DNA of 64,000 bases, taken from contig JAGPNK010000008.1 of the NCBI GenBank assembly GCA_020746835.1, forward strand, positions 2,046,001-2,110,000. The letters are read 5' to 3'. Position numbers and translations under genes: made by a program. Shown one piece after another: positions 36,705 through 47,571 of this stretch (within the stretch, counting starts at the first letter, position 1; every line of letters begins with the position of its first letter). Source of the stretch: Stachybotrys elegans (lineage: Eukaryota > Ascomycota > Sordariomycetes > Hypocreales > Stachybotryaceae). The notes under the pieces were generated by a model that saw only the letters and a list, made by a program, of their open reading frames with translations, was not told the origin of the DNA and did no database searches.

Positions 36705-38312
36705 GTTGACTGTAAACTGAAGGTCGATGGGCTCCTATTCACAACGCAGGACTGTTGCAATGAAGGGGAAAGAGATGGTATTGAACGAGTGGCATGCATG
36801 TTTTATATTATTTTCAACGCCGCGACGAGTTCTCTGACGCAGCTATTCGCATTGTTCCTCCCCAGATGCGAATGCGAGAAACGAGCGCCTAGAACCATTA
36901 CCATGAAGACATCGTATCGTGCAAGCCACATCCACAAAGCAAAGCGCCTCTGATTGCAGAGGCTGGAATGCACCCCACAGAACGGCATCGCCGGTCTCAA
37001 GCCACGCAGCTCCAGAACCAGTTTCCTGGACTAAGTTCATGACGCTAGACTCTTCTGCCATAGGCCTTTTCACAGAAAGAGGAGGTAGGGTTTGCTAGAG
37101 GAAACAAAGCCACACTGCACTTTGCAGACAACGTGGAATGGTTCTAGTACGTAGGGCTAGTGGGAGTTTGAGCGAGTTGGATGCCGTGGGTGGATTCCAA
37201 TGTTCAGCAAGTGTAACGGTCTAGAATACTAGGCTTGGGAGAGAACGGTCCTCGGTCAAGTCCGTTCAATGTGCACCGGTGACTGGACTTGAGGCTGTTG
37301 TTTGACAGAGCAGGTTGAGAGATGAAAAGGGAAATAGCAAGGGCTAATAGCATATCTAAACAGTGTGGTCGCCCTGCTACCTGTGCCAGAGCATAGTTAA
37401 ACAGCAAAGGGTATGTTAGGTGCTGTACCCAGTGGCCAGAACTAGAGAACAACCAGCAGTAGCAGTGGCAGCTGCAGGAAAGGTACGCGTGTGCAGCCAC
37501 GGGACCTGTAGCCAGCAGACCCGATGTGTACGTATTGTTCATCGGCCTCTGGTCATGCGTGTGTTCTTACGAGTCGTAGGTGCTGGGGAGACCGAGGCGC
37601 CGGCGTCGGGATACTGTCCACCGTGATGCCGGCCGAAACCTTTAGATTGCGTACTCACGCGTGGCTGGTCTTACTGTGGCGTTGAGAGGATACTACAGGC
37701 TCGGCTCTTCCACCTCTAGCATGCGTGGCGCAAGACCATACCTGTTAGATGCGCCTCTGCTCCAAGTGGCCAGCCGGTTGTCACCTCAGCCTCATGGGGA
37801 TGTGATGGTTGCTGCTAAAGCGGGCAGCCACATTGCTATGACATAACTCCTGTGGGGGCTGGGCGTTTCTAAATATTCACTATTATGCATTTCGGAATTC
37901 TCCAGAAACCAGATGCCGCCTATCCTTCCTCTCCGGCAGATGGACAATAAAACAGACAATGAGGGAGCTCTCCTATGATCGTTGGGATGAAGTCAGTTAT
38001 GCTTGGACAGTATACGACCAAGTGATGATTAGTAAAAAATATTTGCTGTTTCCATCAGTACAATTGTTTTATCTGAGCCCTAGGGTTAAGTCGGGCTCGG
38101 AAAGAGTTGCCTCGCAAGGGATGGCCTGGCAAAGGGTTGCGCATCCGTTTTTCCGGTAGATCCCCAGACTTCCCCGCTGCAGAAGACGATCATTTTCCCC
38201 TCCCCGCATCACGGCGGCTTCCGACACAAAATCTGGTTTATTAGGTTATTCTCAGACCTCCGGCAACTTCGACTTCAACTTTTGTTAGCACACATCTCAC
38301 CGATAATCCGCA
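36705..38312. other. Long intergenic region
   Basis: Divergent promoters of the membrane reductase and the Gfo/Idh/MocA gene. Several ORFs of 60-110 codons occur, but none has a credible start, splice context or domain. No repeats found. Confidence 0.5.
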
Positions 38313-39314
38313 ATGGCTCTCCGCTGGGGCATCCTCGGCACCAGCTTCATCTCCGACGTGGTCGGCCGCGCCATCGCCGCCAGCCCCAAGTCGCGGATCC
38401 ACGCCGTCTTTGGCCGCGATGCCGCCCGCCGGCAGGCCTTTGCCGACAAGTTCGACATTCCCGCCCGGTACCAGACCATCCAGGAGCTGATTGATGACCC
38501 CGACGTCGATGTCGTCTACGTCGGCCTGCCCAGCCACCTGCACTCCGAGGCCGTGGTGGCGGCCGCCAAGCGCGGCAAGCCCATCCTGTCGGAGAAGTCG
38601 CTCGCCACGACCATGCAGGACTCGCACGCCATGATGGAGGCTGTGCGCGCCGCCAAGGTCTTCTTCGTCGAGGGCTTCATGTACCTCAGCCACCCGCTCA
38701 TGGAGAAGCTCGTCGAGGTGCTCCGGTCTGGGGCCCTGGGCACTGTCCGCGGCGTGTCGGGCTACTACGCCGCCAACATCTGGAAAAAGGCCAACCCGCT
38801 GGGAATGGGCACCATTTATAACCTCGGCTGCTACCCCGTGTCGCTGCTGCATCTCGTCCTGCAGACAGCGGCCGGCCCGGACGTCTTCAAGACGCGCCAG
38901 CTCTGCGGCCTGGGCAATGTAGTCGAGGAGGGCGGTGTCGCGCACGTCCGGGATGCTTCGCTAACGGTGCGGTTCGGCTCGGGTGTGCTGGCCACCATCC
39001 AGTCGACCGACAGCTTCGGCAACGACTATGGCTTCTCCATCCAGGGCGACAAGGCCGTGCTGCGGTTCAAGACGAACCCGTGGCTGCCGGTCGCTGGGGA
39101 GAACAGCTTCGAAATCAAGACGTACGGCGGCGCTACCGAGACGATCAGCATCTCGGCCGAGTGGGACGCCTTCGGGTACCAGGTCAAGCGGGTGGAGGAC
39201 TGCATCGCGGCGGGCGTCAAGGAGGCTCCGCGGCCTTCTCCGACTTGGCAAGACTCGCTGGAGATCATGGGGATGCTGACGGAGTGGGAGGCAGACATCA
39301 AGAATAGAACGTGA
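38313..39314 (+). CDS. Gfo/Idh/MocA-family NAD(P)-dependent dehydrogenase
   Basis: Single exon, 333 residues, GC-rich coding sequence. The Rossmann fold starts at once (LRWGILGTSFISDVV, variant GxGxx loop), then DVDVVYVGLPSHLHSEAVVAAAKRGKPILSEKSL. The usual EKP is EKS here. The C-terminal half has FFVEGFMYLSHPLMEKL, as in dimeric dihydrodiol dehydrogenase and D-xylose dehydrogenase (NADP) members, and the substrate-side GTIYNLGCYPVSLLHLVL. It likely oxidises or reduces a sugar or dihydrodiol in the cytosol; the D-xylose dehydrogenase branch is the best guess. Confidence 0.88.
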   Translation: MALRWGILGTSFISDVVGRAIAASPKSRIHAVFGRDAARRQAFADKFDIPARYQTIQELIDDPDVDVVYVGLPSHLHSEAVVAAAKRGKPILSEKSLATTMQDSHAMMEAVRAAKVFFVEGFMYLSHPLMEKLVEVLRSGALGTVRGVSGYYAANIWKKANPLGMGTIYNLGCYPVSLLHLVLQTAAGPDVFKTRQLCGLGNVVEEGGVAHVRDASLTVRFGSGVLATIQSTDSFGNDYGFSIQGDKAVLRFKTNPWLPVAGENSFEIKTYGGATETISISAEWDAFGYQVKRVEDCIAAGVKEAPRPSPTWQDSLEIMGMLTEWEADIKNRT

Positions 39315-40226
39315 GACTGTAGGCAAATCCAACCTACCATGGGTCCCGCCGCGGGCTGAGACATGCATGAAGCCCCGCATTAGCATCATTTGGACTCATT
39401 TGTCTTAGCGATCGAGTCGATCTTGGATGGCTCGAAAAGAAGGCTGGGTAGTCATCCAAGACTTCAGTCGTGACGGAATAAATGCGGTGTGTGGTGAGTG
39501 TATGCGTGCGTTGGATGCGAGGCGATTATCTCCATCCAAATGCCTAGGTTGTTTGTTGACCAAGGAATAAATGAGGCTGCAGCGGGCCAGGCCGTCGCGT
39601 GATGCCTGGCAGGGCGCTAACGTGCCTGAGGGTGCCTGAAAGTGCTGGCCACAATCCACAATAATGGGCGAGGTGCACGTGCGCCTTGGCGTCATCAGAC
39701 ATCCCAGAGGCAGGAATGGATGGATTCAATGCGGCGGCAGGCGCTCTTGCCTGCCAGCTGACGTGCTGCCTGACTCACCCAAAATTGCAAGGCAGCTGAA
39801 AATGCGCCGTAATCGATAAAACAAAAACACCATAAGCCCCTCCTCGTTGCATCTGCACTTCCATTTCCGTTTCCCATTTCTCCAACTCCTGCTGCGTCGC
39901 CCTGCACAACAATACGCAGCGCATGTAACATGCTGCTGCATGCTCCACACACCCCCTTCGCTTCCGCCCCTCGAAAATCGGCCCATGGTCGTAATCTTAT
40001 CTGATTGATCAGCCCGCTTTATCAGATCCTCCACCGTCCCCGTTACAGCCTGTCATCCGTTCTGGTCCTCCTTCTCTGGTACGCCCCCTGTCTGGTGCGG
40101 TTTGGGTGGTTGCGGAGCAAAAAGAAAGGGTGACCCGAAACAATTTCGTGAGGGGATTTCACGCAACCTCGCTTCATCATCACCATCATCGCCATCGCCG
40201 TCACCACACATGGGATAGTTCCAGAC
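39315..40226. other. Intergenic with iron-regulator sites
   Basis: 3' flank of the dehydrogenase gene and promoter of the siderophore transporter, including two GATA-factor sites at 39997-40027. No gene. Confidence 0.6.
39997..40027 (-). promoter_or_regulatory. Two ATCWGATAA sites (SreA/SRE/Fep1-type iron GATA repressor)
   Basis: Read on the minus strand, 40005-39997 is ATCAGATAA and 40027-40019 is ATCTGATAA. Both match exactly the ATCWGATAA consensus of fungal iron-responsive GATA repressors (A. nidulans SreA, N. crassa SRE, S. pombe Fep1). They start 22 bp apart, about 200 bp before the start of a siderophore-transporter gene. Repression under iron sufficiency is the expected effect. Confidence 0.75.
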
Positions 40227-41909
40227 ATGGCACCCTCCATGGCTGAAGAGACGACTCGTCTCCTCCGTACTCCCACCTCTTCGACTTCCTCGACATCTTC
40301 CTCCTCCTCCGCCTCCTCCGGCACTTCCATCTCGCCCGCCCGCCGCGCCGTCCTCTTCGCCTCCATCTTTCTCGCCAGCTACGCCTATGGCCTCGAGTCC
40401 CAGGTCCGAGGCACCTACCAGCCCTACGCCACGTCAGCCTTTGGCCTCCACTCCTCCCTCGCGACACTCAACGTCCTCCGCAGCGTCGTCGCCGCCGCCT
40501 CCCAGCCGACCGCCTCGAAGCTCGCCGATGTCTTTGGTCGCCTCAATGTCCTCGTCGCCGCCAGCTCCCTCTATACCCTCGGCATCGCCATCGAGGCCGT
40601 CGCCAACTCTGTCCCCGTCTTCTTTGTCGGTGCCATAATCTACCAGTTTGGCTTCACCTGCATCGTCCTGCTCATGGAGGTCCTCATCGCCGACTACTCC
40701 TCCATGCGGGCCCGTGTCTTCTTTAGCTACCTGCCGGCGCTGCCTTTCCTCATCAATACCTGGCTAAGCGGCGTCGTAACCGAGGCTGTTCTCACCCATG
40801 CAACGTGGCGGCTCGGCATCGGCATGTGGGCGCTCATTTATCCCATATGCTCCATGCCGCTCTTCATATCGCTGGCATCCATCGAACGCCAACAAGCTGT
40901 CGACGCCGACGCGGATTGCAAGAGTCTCGTCCTTCAAGATGCGATCCCCACTTCTGTTACGGAGCTCTTCCACAGCCTCGATGTCATCGGTCTCATCTTC
41001 CTCATCTCGGCCTTTTCTCTTGTGCTCGCCCCCCTGACTCGCATCGGCGGTACGTCCTCTCATGGTCATTGGAACGATCCAACCATTCTCGTCCCGCTCG
41101 TCCTCGGCCTCTTCTGCGTCCCTGCGTTCGTCATCTGGGAGCGACGTGGCGCGCGAACTCCGCTCGTCCCCTTCCATCTTCTCGGCGATCGCGGGGTTTG
41201 GGCCTCGCTTGCTGTCCGTACGCTTCTCAACTGCGCGTGGTATACCCAGGCCAACTTTCTCTTCACCATCCTCATCGTGGCTTTCGATTTTCCCATAGAG
41301 GCAGCCACCCGCATCCTATCATTCTACTCCTTCTTTGGTGTCTTTTCCGGGGTTGCCATTGGACTCCTCATATACAAGATTCGCCGCCTGCGACTCATCA
41401 TCATCATCGGCACCATCCTCTTCATGCTCGCCTTTGCCCTCCTGATCATGCACCCCGGCGGTGCTTCAGCCTCGGCCCAGTCTGGCATGATGGGCGCTCA
41501 GATCCTGCTGGGCTTATCAGCCGGATTGTTTGCTTACCCAACGCAGGCGTCTATCCAAGCCTCGGCAGCCCGCGAATACGTCGCCATCTTGACCGGCTTG
41601 TACCTGGCCATGTACAACGTCGGAGGCGCTCTCGGAACCAGCCTGGCGGGTGCTATCTGGTCCCAGACCCTATATCCCGCTCTCGAGGCGAACCTGGCCT
41701 TTCAGCCCAATGCGACGCTGGCCGCCGCAGTCTACAACTCACCGTTTGACACCATTGTTCACTACCCGGTGGGCACTGAGATCCGCGATGCCATCATCAC
41801 AAGCTACCAAGGTGTCCAGCAGCTTCTCTGCACAGCCGGCCTTTTGCTCTGCATACCCATGATTGCCTTTGCCTTTGCCCTGCGCAACCCTCATCTGTCG
41901 GACCACTGA
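40227..41909 (+). CDS. Siderophore-iron MFS transporter (Sit1/Mir family)
   Basis: Single exon, 560 residues, about 14 membrane segments, plasma membrane. A Ser/Thr-rich N-terminus precedes the signature SYAYGLESQVRGTYQPYATS of TM1. Then come LADVFGRLNVLVAASSLYTLG, VFFVGAIIYQFGFTCIVLLMEVLIADYSSMRARVFFSYLPALPFLINTWLSG, and the late NVGGALGTSLAGAIWSQTLYPAL. These are hallmarks of fungal siderophore-iron:H+ symporters. It would import ferric-hydroxamate complexes. The promoter has two iron-GATA sites, supporting the call. A second start four codons in (MAEETTRLL) is possible. Confidence 0.92.
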   Translation: MAPSMAEETTRLLRTPTSSTSSTSSSSSASSGTSISPARRAVLFASIFLASYAYGLESQVRGTYQPYATSAFGLHSSLATLNVLRSVVAAASQPTASKLADVFGRLNVLVAASSLYTLGIAIEAVANSVPVFFVGAIIYQFGFTCIVLLMEVLIADYSSMRARVFFSYLPALPFLINTWLSGVVTEAVLTHATWRLGIGMWALIYPICSMPLFISLASIERQQAVDADADCKSLVLQDAIPTSVTELFHSLDVIGLIFLISAFSLVLAPLTRIGGTSSHGHWNDPTILVPLVLGLFCVPAFVIWERRGARTPLVPFHLLGDRGVWASLAVRTLLNCAWYTQANFLFTILIVAFDFPIEAATRILSFYSFFGVFSGVAIGLLIYKIRRLRLIIIIGTILFMLAFALLIMHPGGASASAQSGMMGAQILLGLSAGLFAYPTQASIQASAAREYVAILTGLYLAMYNVGGALGTSLAGAIWSQTLYPALEANLAFQPNATLAAAVYNSPFDTIVHYPVGTEIRDAIITSYQGVQQLLCTAGLLLCIPMIAFAFALRNPHLSDH

Positions 41910-42586
41910 CCGACTACGAATTATGAATCACGACACGATGCAAAGACGGAGTTTAGAATACGATTGTTTATCCTGTTTGATTTCATAGGGCTGGCTACCT
42001 GCATCACCACGATTAGACGTCATGATAGAAAGAATCATTTGCATCTTACATTTCTGCTACTTAGGGTTTCCACCTTACTTCCTCATGATCATGTTACATT
42101 ACACTCACATGTCTTCCGGATTTCCAGGGAAACAGGAGAAGTGGAAAGGCTGCCAACTGCATGACTGGTCACTTGACCAGACGGGTTTCGTTACATTGCT
42201 GAGAGTTGGAAACGGTCTTAATAGCCTCCTTGTTCACGACATTACTTCTGGGGCCAAGGGGAATGGGAGGGCATCGTGAGTGCCTTCAGGCCCCTCACAT
42301 CTAAAGACACAATCCATCTTGTGAATTGCAACCACGTTCGCCTACCCTAAATGTAGTCGAACTCGGCATTCCCGGATGACGCCTTCTATTAAGCTTCGGA
42401 TGCATGGCTTGCAGTTTCTCATGAGCTAGTGATTACAAATGACCCCGCGTCATTTTGGTCCATAAATTCACAATATTCCCCAGTCGCCTGCCGAGGTCCC
42501 AACACTACCCAACATCCATTGCTCCGGATTCATCCTGTGAGCATTCCAGTCTTTTTCTATTCAAGGAGATTGACAAGTTTGTCAAA
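41910..42586. other. Intergenic
   Basis: Between two plus-strand genes. Short ORFs only; no repeats or motifs I can support. Confidence 0.5.
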
Positions 42587-43583
42587 ATGGCCACCTTCCA
42601 ACCATCCAGCATCCTCATCATCGGCGCGACGGGCTCCATCGGCAAGTACATCACCGATCACGTCATCAACGCCCAGCCGCCCTTCCCGCAAGTCACCGTC
42701 CTCACCTCTGCCGAAACGCTTTCTAAGAAAGCCGCCTACCTCGATGAACTGAAATCCAAGGGGGCCAAGATCCTCACGGGAGACGTCACCAAGGACGAGG
42801 ACGTCAGGGCCGCCTACGAGGGCGTCGACACCGTCATCAGCGCTGTGGGTCGCAATGTGCTCGAGACTCAGATCAACCTCATCCGGCTCGCGGAAGAGAC
42901 GCCGTCTGTCAAGTGGTTCTTTCCCTCCGAGTACGGCACGGACATTGAGTACGGCCCGCAAAGCGCCTCGGAGAAGCCGCATCAGCTCAAGCTCAAGGTC
43001 CGGCGATACATCAAGGAGAATGTGAAGCGGCTGCACTACACCTACATTGTCACTGGTCCATATGTGGACATGTACTTTACATTGTCGCCCAAAGCTGTCG
43101 AGGCCGGAGGGTTCGACATTGACTCAAAGAAAGCCGTTCTCATTGACAATGGCGAGGGCAAGATTGGCTTCACGACCATGCCAGAGTAGGTTCCTGTTTC
43201 AGAGTGCCGGTTTTGGTGCTAATTAGAACAGTGTTGGCAAGGCCGTCGTGGCGGCCCTCCGTCACCCAGAAGCATCCTTCGACAAGGCCATCAAGGTGCA
43301 GTCCTTTGTCGTCTCATCAAAGGACATTCTTGCCGAGTTTGAGAAGCAGACTGGCGGCGAGCCTTGGAGCGTGTCCCACTTTACTCTGCAGGAGTTGAAG
43401 GACCGAGAACAGGAGGCGTGGAGCACAGGACAGCCCAATGCGGTTTCGTACACGCTTCGGCGGATCTGGCTCGAGGGCGGCACGCTGTACGATAAGACGG
43501 ACAATGAAAGCATTGGGTTGGCAGCGTCGGATCTCGAGTCGCTTGCGGATTCGGTGCATCGAGCACTGACGACGGGGTGGTGA
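42587..43583 (+). CDS. NmrA-like / isoflavone-reductase-like NAD(P)-binding protein
   Basis: Exons 42587-43185 and 43232-43583 give 316 residues. The dinucleotide motif SILIIGATGSIGKYI starts at residue 8. Further family marks are GAKILTGDVTKDEDVRAAYEGVDTVISAVG, VKWFFPSEYGTD and HYTYIVTGPYVDMYF. Members are either atypical short-chain reductases of phenolic substrates or redox-sensing regulators; sequence alone does not separate the two. ATG at 42587 is chosen because the upstream 44 codons are not family-like. Confidence 0.88.
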
Positions 43584-43880
43584 CGGATGACGCTGAAGGG
43601 CCATTGGGCAATTTCTGCATTCGTAGCTTTACGAGGGTTAACCTGCTCACAAATCTCTCCAAATTGCTCCAATTATGCCGTGGAATATAAAACACTAGTG
43701 ACACGGTTTCGACTAAGACTGTTCTTTACGCTGTGGAAAAGAGTTCGGCCTGTGAGTGCCGTGGCAGTATGATGCGTGTTCCATACTGCCTCCTGCTTTC
43801 AGCCATGCAAAACTTGGTCGCAAACCGCGAGACGCCATCATAATTTCCTCCAGCTATACAAGACAAAGCTAAGCGCTGTG

Positions 43881-46788
43881 CTATTCATTGTCAACAAAGT
43901 GTCCAAAAGCTTCTATGTGCTTGAAAAGCTGGTTCCGAGACGGGAATATCTCATTGCACATCGCACACTGACGAGGGTCTGTCATCTGTCTGTGGGTTTC
44001 TTCAAGTTGCGAAACGTTGTCGGCAGTTCTCTCAGCTTCGGCATGGTAAAGTGAAGCGCTGTATTCTGCCTCATCAACATAGTGCCAATAGGCCTCCATG
44101 TGCTTGAAAAGCTGGTTCCGGGACGGGAATATCTCGTTGCACCTTGCACACTGACGAGGGTTCATCGTCGGTCTGTTTGTTTCTTCAAGCCGTGAACCAT
44201 GGTTGGCATCATCAACAAAGTGCCAGAGGGCCTTTATGTGCTTGAAAAGTTGGTTCCGGGATGGGAATGTCTCATTGCACCTCGCACACTGAAGAGGGTT
44301 GATCGCCTGTTTGGTGCTTTCGCTGGCGTCCTCGTAATATCCAGAGTCCGGCTGTTCGACTGAACCTTGTTCCTCCTCTGTAAAAGGCTCGTGGTGACCA
44401 GTGAGTCCTCGATGCTTGGATAACTTCCTCTTTGAAGGGAACTGCTCGCCACATACAGAGCAGACATTGACAACCGGCTGCATATCCTCTGACTGCATGT
44501 GCTCTGATTGTATGTACTCCGATTGCGTGTGCTCTGACTGTATGTATTCCGATTGCATGTGTTCTGGTTGCATGTGCTCTGATTGCATGTACTCCGATTC
44601 CGTATATGTGTTGGCTCTGTCTTGTTCATCTTCCTCTGGTGGTATCTCAACGGGCTCGTCGCTTCCATCGCCTCTGTCTTGGTTCTGTTCATGATTTTCA
44701 AAGTCTTCGCCTTGTCCATTAACAGGGTTCTCGAGAGGGGCAGCGGTATAGAGGTCATGGGTAGGGTCTTCTCCTGTTTCTTCGGTGCCAGCAAGGTATT
44801 CGTGCTGATGCGGCGCGTCTCCTGTATCAGGGGTCACATCCTGGACCGTTCTTTGATAGTTAAGGCCATGGGTAGGGTCCTCTCCTATTTCTTCAGGGGC
44901 AACACGGTATTCGTACTGAAGCAGCGTATCTCCTGGATCAGGAGTCACATCCTGGACCATTCTTTGATGGTTATGCGGCTGGTGAGGAATGCCAGCGCCA
45001 AAGGGCGACAGTGAGTGAAAGTCTTGGTTGTGTGGGAATTGGCTTGCCAGCATGTGCAGGTGTAAGGCGTAAGGGTTGCCCATGTAGTGATTGGCGAGCT
45101 GGTTTGCAAAAGGTGACTGCATGAAATGTGCTTGCGGATCTGTAGAAATTAGTCTTGGGAGCGATTTATGAACTGAAATACATGTCTCTTACCTGGTGTC
45201 GGGGACCGTGCAAGCGGTCCTCGGCCATGAATTTCTAACACTGATTAGAGGTAAGACATGACATAAAAGCACTCCTACTTACCTTCCCGGAGTTTCACGC
45301 CACCCTTTGGGAAGTAACCTGAAAGAAAGTTATTAAAGGCTATTCTCGGCAAAGCCCAACACGTGAAGAAAGATTGGCCGTGGATAGAGCAGTGATGATG
45401 GCACACCTTCAGGTCCAAATCTACTTTGAACGTCCACGACAGCATTCTTCCATAAATTATGCAAATACCTTGCGAGGAGCCGGTAATCGCTGTCGTGAGG
45501 CCCTCTAAACTTTGGTAGATCAGAGTGGTTTTGATTCATGGCCAAGGAGCTGTGATTGTGATTCAACTCTGGAGGGCAACTGCCCTGTGCCGAGTCGCGA
45601 GGCACCAGAACCTCTGTTGGGCCGTTGAGGGCCCAGCGTCCCAGACCTTCGTCCCACTGAATGGTCAACAATGAGGTCCTGCCCGGGGATGTACAAATGT
45701 CTTACCTTTGCCGTCTTACTCTTAACCGTTTCATATACCGACACAACTCTAGAGGTCGGGGATGTAAATACACGACAGAACCGGTCGTGCAGACTGCGCA
45801 GATAGAGAGACCCGGGTTCCAGATTGTGCACGAGGTTCATGTTGGGTTGATTGTCCACCATGGGGAGCCAATGCTGGGTGCGGATGCCTAGGTTTGGAAC
45901 CCCAAAGAAAATCAGTCCGTAGACGCACCGGGCGTTAGTTTCATCCTTGTGAGCCAGGCGGCATATGGCCTAGGAAGGAACATTAGTCCTGGGTGAGGGT
46001 GGAGAGGAGGGCAAGTGTCATATACGGACTTCTTTGACAACCAATCCTCCCAAGCTGTGAGCAATGAACACAAGTGGCCTCGGCTCATAGTTGATCTCGC
46101 CCTACGACGACTTAGCGACTCGGTGAGAACCCATTGCGTTTTGGACCTACCGTCCGAGTATGGCGTATGGCGGTGATGAAGTCGCCCAGCTTTTGTCCAA
46201 TATCGTCAATATCCTGAAACGACTCACTCCTCACAAGAGACGTGTCGTAACCGTAGAGTAAGACGCGCACCCCAGGTGAGCGCCAGGTAGAAGCGTCTCT
46301 GAGCCACATGAAGTGGCCACCCCTCTGCTTCCATGAGCCAAAGGGGTGACTGCTGAGGCCACTGACCACAATGCAGCTACAGACGGACAGTTAGCACATT
46401 GCCCTGTTTCCCACGAGTGAAGAACTGCGTACTCGATCTTGTGATCTTCGTCATCCTTGACAGTGTTTATAGGCGTAAAGCCGTCGAATTTTGTGTCGAT
46501 GGTGAGCACGAGCGAAACAAGGTCATCTTCATTCGTGAAGACTTTCTCCCGCACCCAACAGTCTCCTTCAAGGAACTCGGCCGGAGTCTGCGAGAACGTC
46601 ACGGTCGCGATCATATCAACATTGCGCCCGAAATCAAACGGGTCTAGCCCGAGGGAGTGAACCTTTGGTTCGGTGGCGACGCCATCCGAGTCAAAAAAGG
46701 CCTCCAAGATCCATTTAGCCTGGTCGAAGGTGACATTGGGTGGAAGCCCCGACACTCGGTACGTGGTATAGGCATCGCTCGAAGGCAT
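43881..46788 (-). CDS. SERAC1-type alpha/beta hydrolase fused to four C2H2 zinc fingers
   Basis: Eight exons (46788-46433, 46376-46151, 46101-46030, 45969-45706, 45656-45407, 45318-45283, 45240-45193, 45139-43881) give 836 residues, with frame kept at every junction. Residues 119-300 are a DUF676/SERAC1-like hydrolase: CIVVSGLSSHPFGSWK, RVLLYGYDTSL, nucleophile elbow FIAHSLGGLVV (Ser about 210), YGLIFFGVPNLG. The part up to about 385 is the usual SERAC1 tail. A linker with two 37-residue repeats and a pentapeptide array follows. Four fingers then start at about residues 644, 702, 748 and 809, each C-x2-C-x12-H-x5-H. The donor of intron 3 (GTCCGT) is weak. Such hydrolases are effector domains of some fungal NLR-like proteins; a lipase role or a nucleic-acid-binding role here is inference. 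Confidence 0.75.
44475..44597 (-). repeat. 15-bp coding minisatellite (pentapeptide E-x-M/I-Q-S, about 8 units)
   Basis: Within the hydrolase-zinc finger gene, a 15-bp unit encoding SEHMQ or SEYIQ variants is repeated about eight times just before the first finger. It keeps frame and probably forms a flexible spacer that can change length by slippage. Confidence 0.85.
44748..44966 (-). repeat. Internal duplication of about 110 bp in the hydrolase-zinc finger gene
   Basis: Two adjacent segments encode similar 36-37 residue blocks, each starting QR.VQDVTPD.GD and ending GEDPTH.L, in the acidic linker between hydrolase and fingers. Confidence 0.8.
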
Positions 46789-47571
46789 TGTGCGCACGGA
46801 AAAGGCTTGTGACAAACTCACAGCAGACTTCCTAAGAAAACAAAGCGGGCAAGGTTCTCTGCGTGTGGAAATATTTCAAAGACTAGAAAGAGAGCTAAGG
46901 AGAAGAGCTGCGCGGGAGCCTTGCAAGGCCCTTGGCATGGTTCGCTTGCGGCTCTGGGGAAAAGGCAGCGGCACTCAATCCGTGACTAACCGGACAGGAC
47001 AGGACAGGGGCAGAGACACTCAGCTCCTGCTGAATATAGGTACGACAGGTCCTAATTTGGGACCGAGCTGTCAGCCTGCGAGGAACCCGTGAGTGGTGTG
47101 ACAGCAGCCTTGCATGAAATGCGACGTGCCCCGGCCGCCTCAGGGCGCTTAAGGCCTCACGACACGAGGCGGCCCGAAGTAGAGTTACCTTGGCAAGTGT
47201 GCTTGTCCATGACAGGGCATCTGGTAGAGGGTGACTACGTCCGCCAGCTTCGGTCGTTGACCATAGTTATGTCTTGGCTACAACCGGTCCAACAGACTCT
47301 GGGGTAGGTTTCTTACATCCGCAGCTGGCGCCTACCAGCCTTGCAGCGTTGGCACAAGCGTGGCAACCCCTTGGACGACGAGATGCGGCTGACAGTGCTC
47401 AAGGCCCGCTACTTTATGCATGCGGCTTACTTTTGCAGCTGACCAGCCTCCTTCTTACACAGCCCACCTCGGCTAGTTTCCGGTATGGTAAGATCAGGCC
47501 TGAGTTGGCACTGCGTCACTGGGTAATTGACGCGCAATATGGTTGTTGTAGGTAGTATGCCTAGGACTTCT
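46789..47571. other. Intergenic
   Basis: 5' flank of the hydrolase-zinc finger gene and 3' flank of the DUF3176 pseudogene. ORFs here are short and show no family features. Confidence 0.5.

Noticed and set aside
36705..38312. Hidden gene in the 1.6-kb gap
   Set aside because: ORFs up to about 110 codons, but none has a start plus splice chain giving a protein-like sequence.
40805..41749. 314-codon ORF overlapping the siderophore transporter
   Set aside because: Out-of-frame shadow of a GC-rich coding exon, rich in Arg, His and Pro, with no family features.
47089..47555. Two ORFs of 72-93 codons upstream of the hydrolase-zinc finger gene
   Set aside because: Short, overlapping, no splice signals or recognisable domain.
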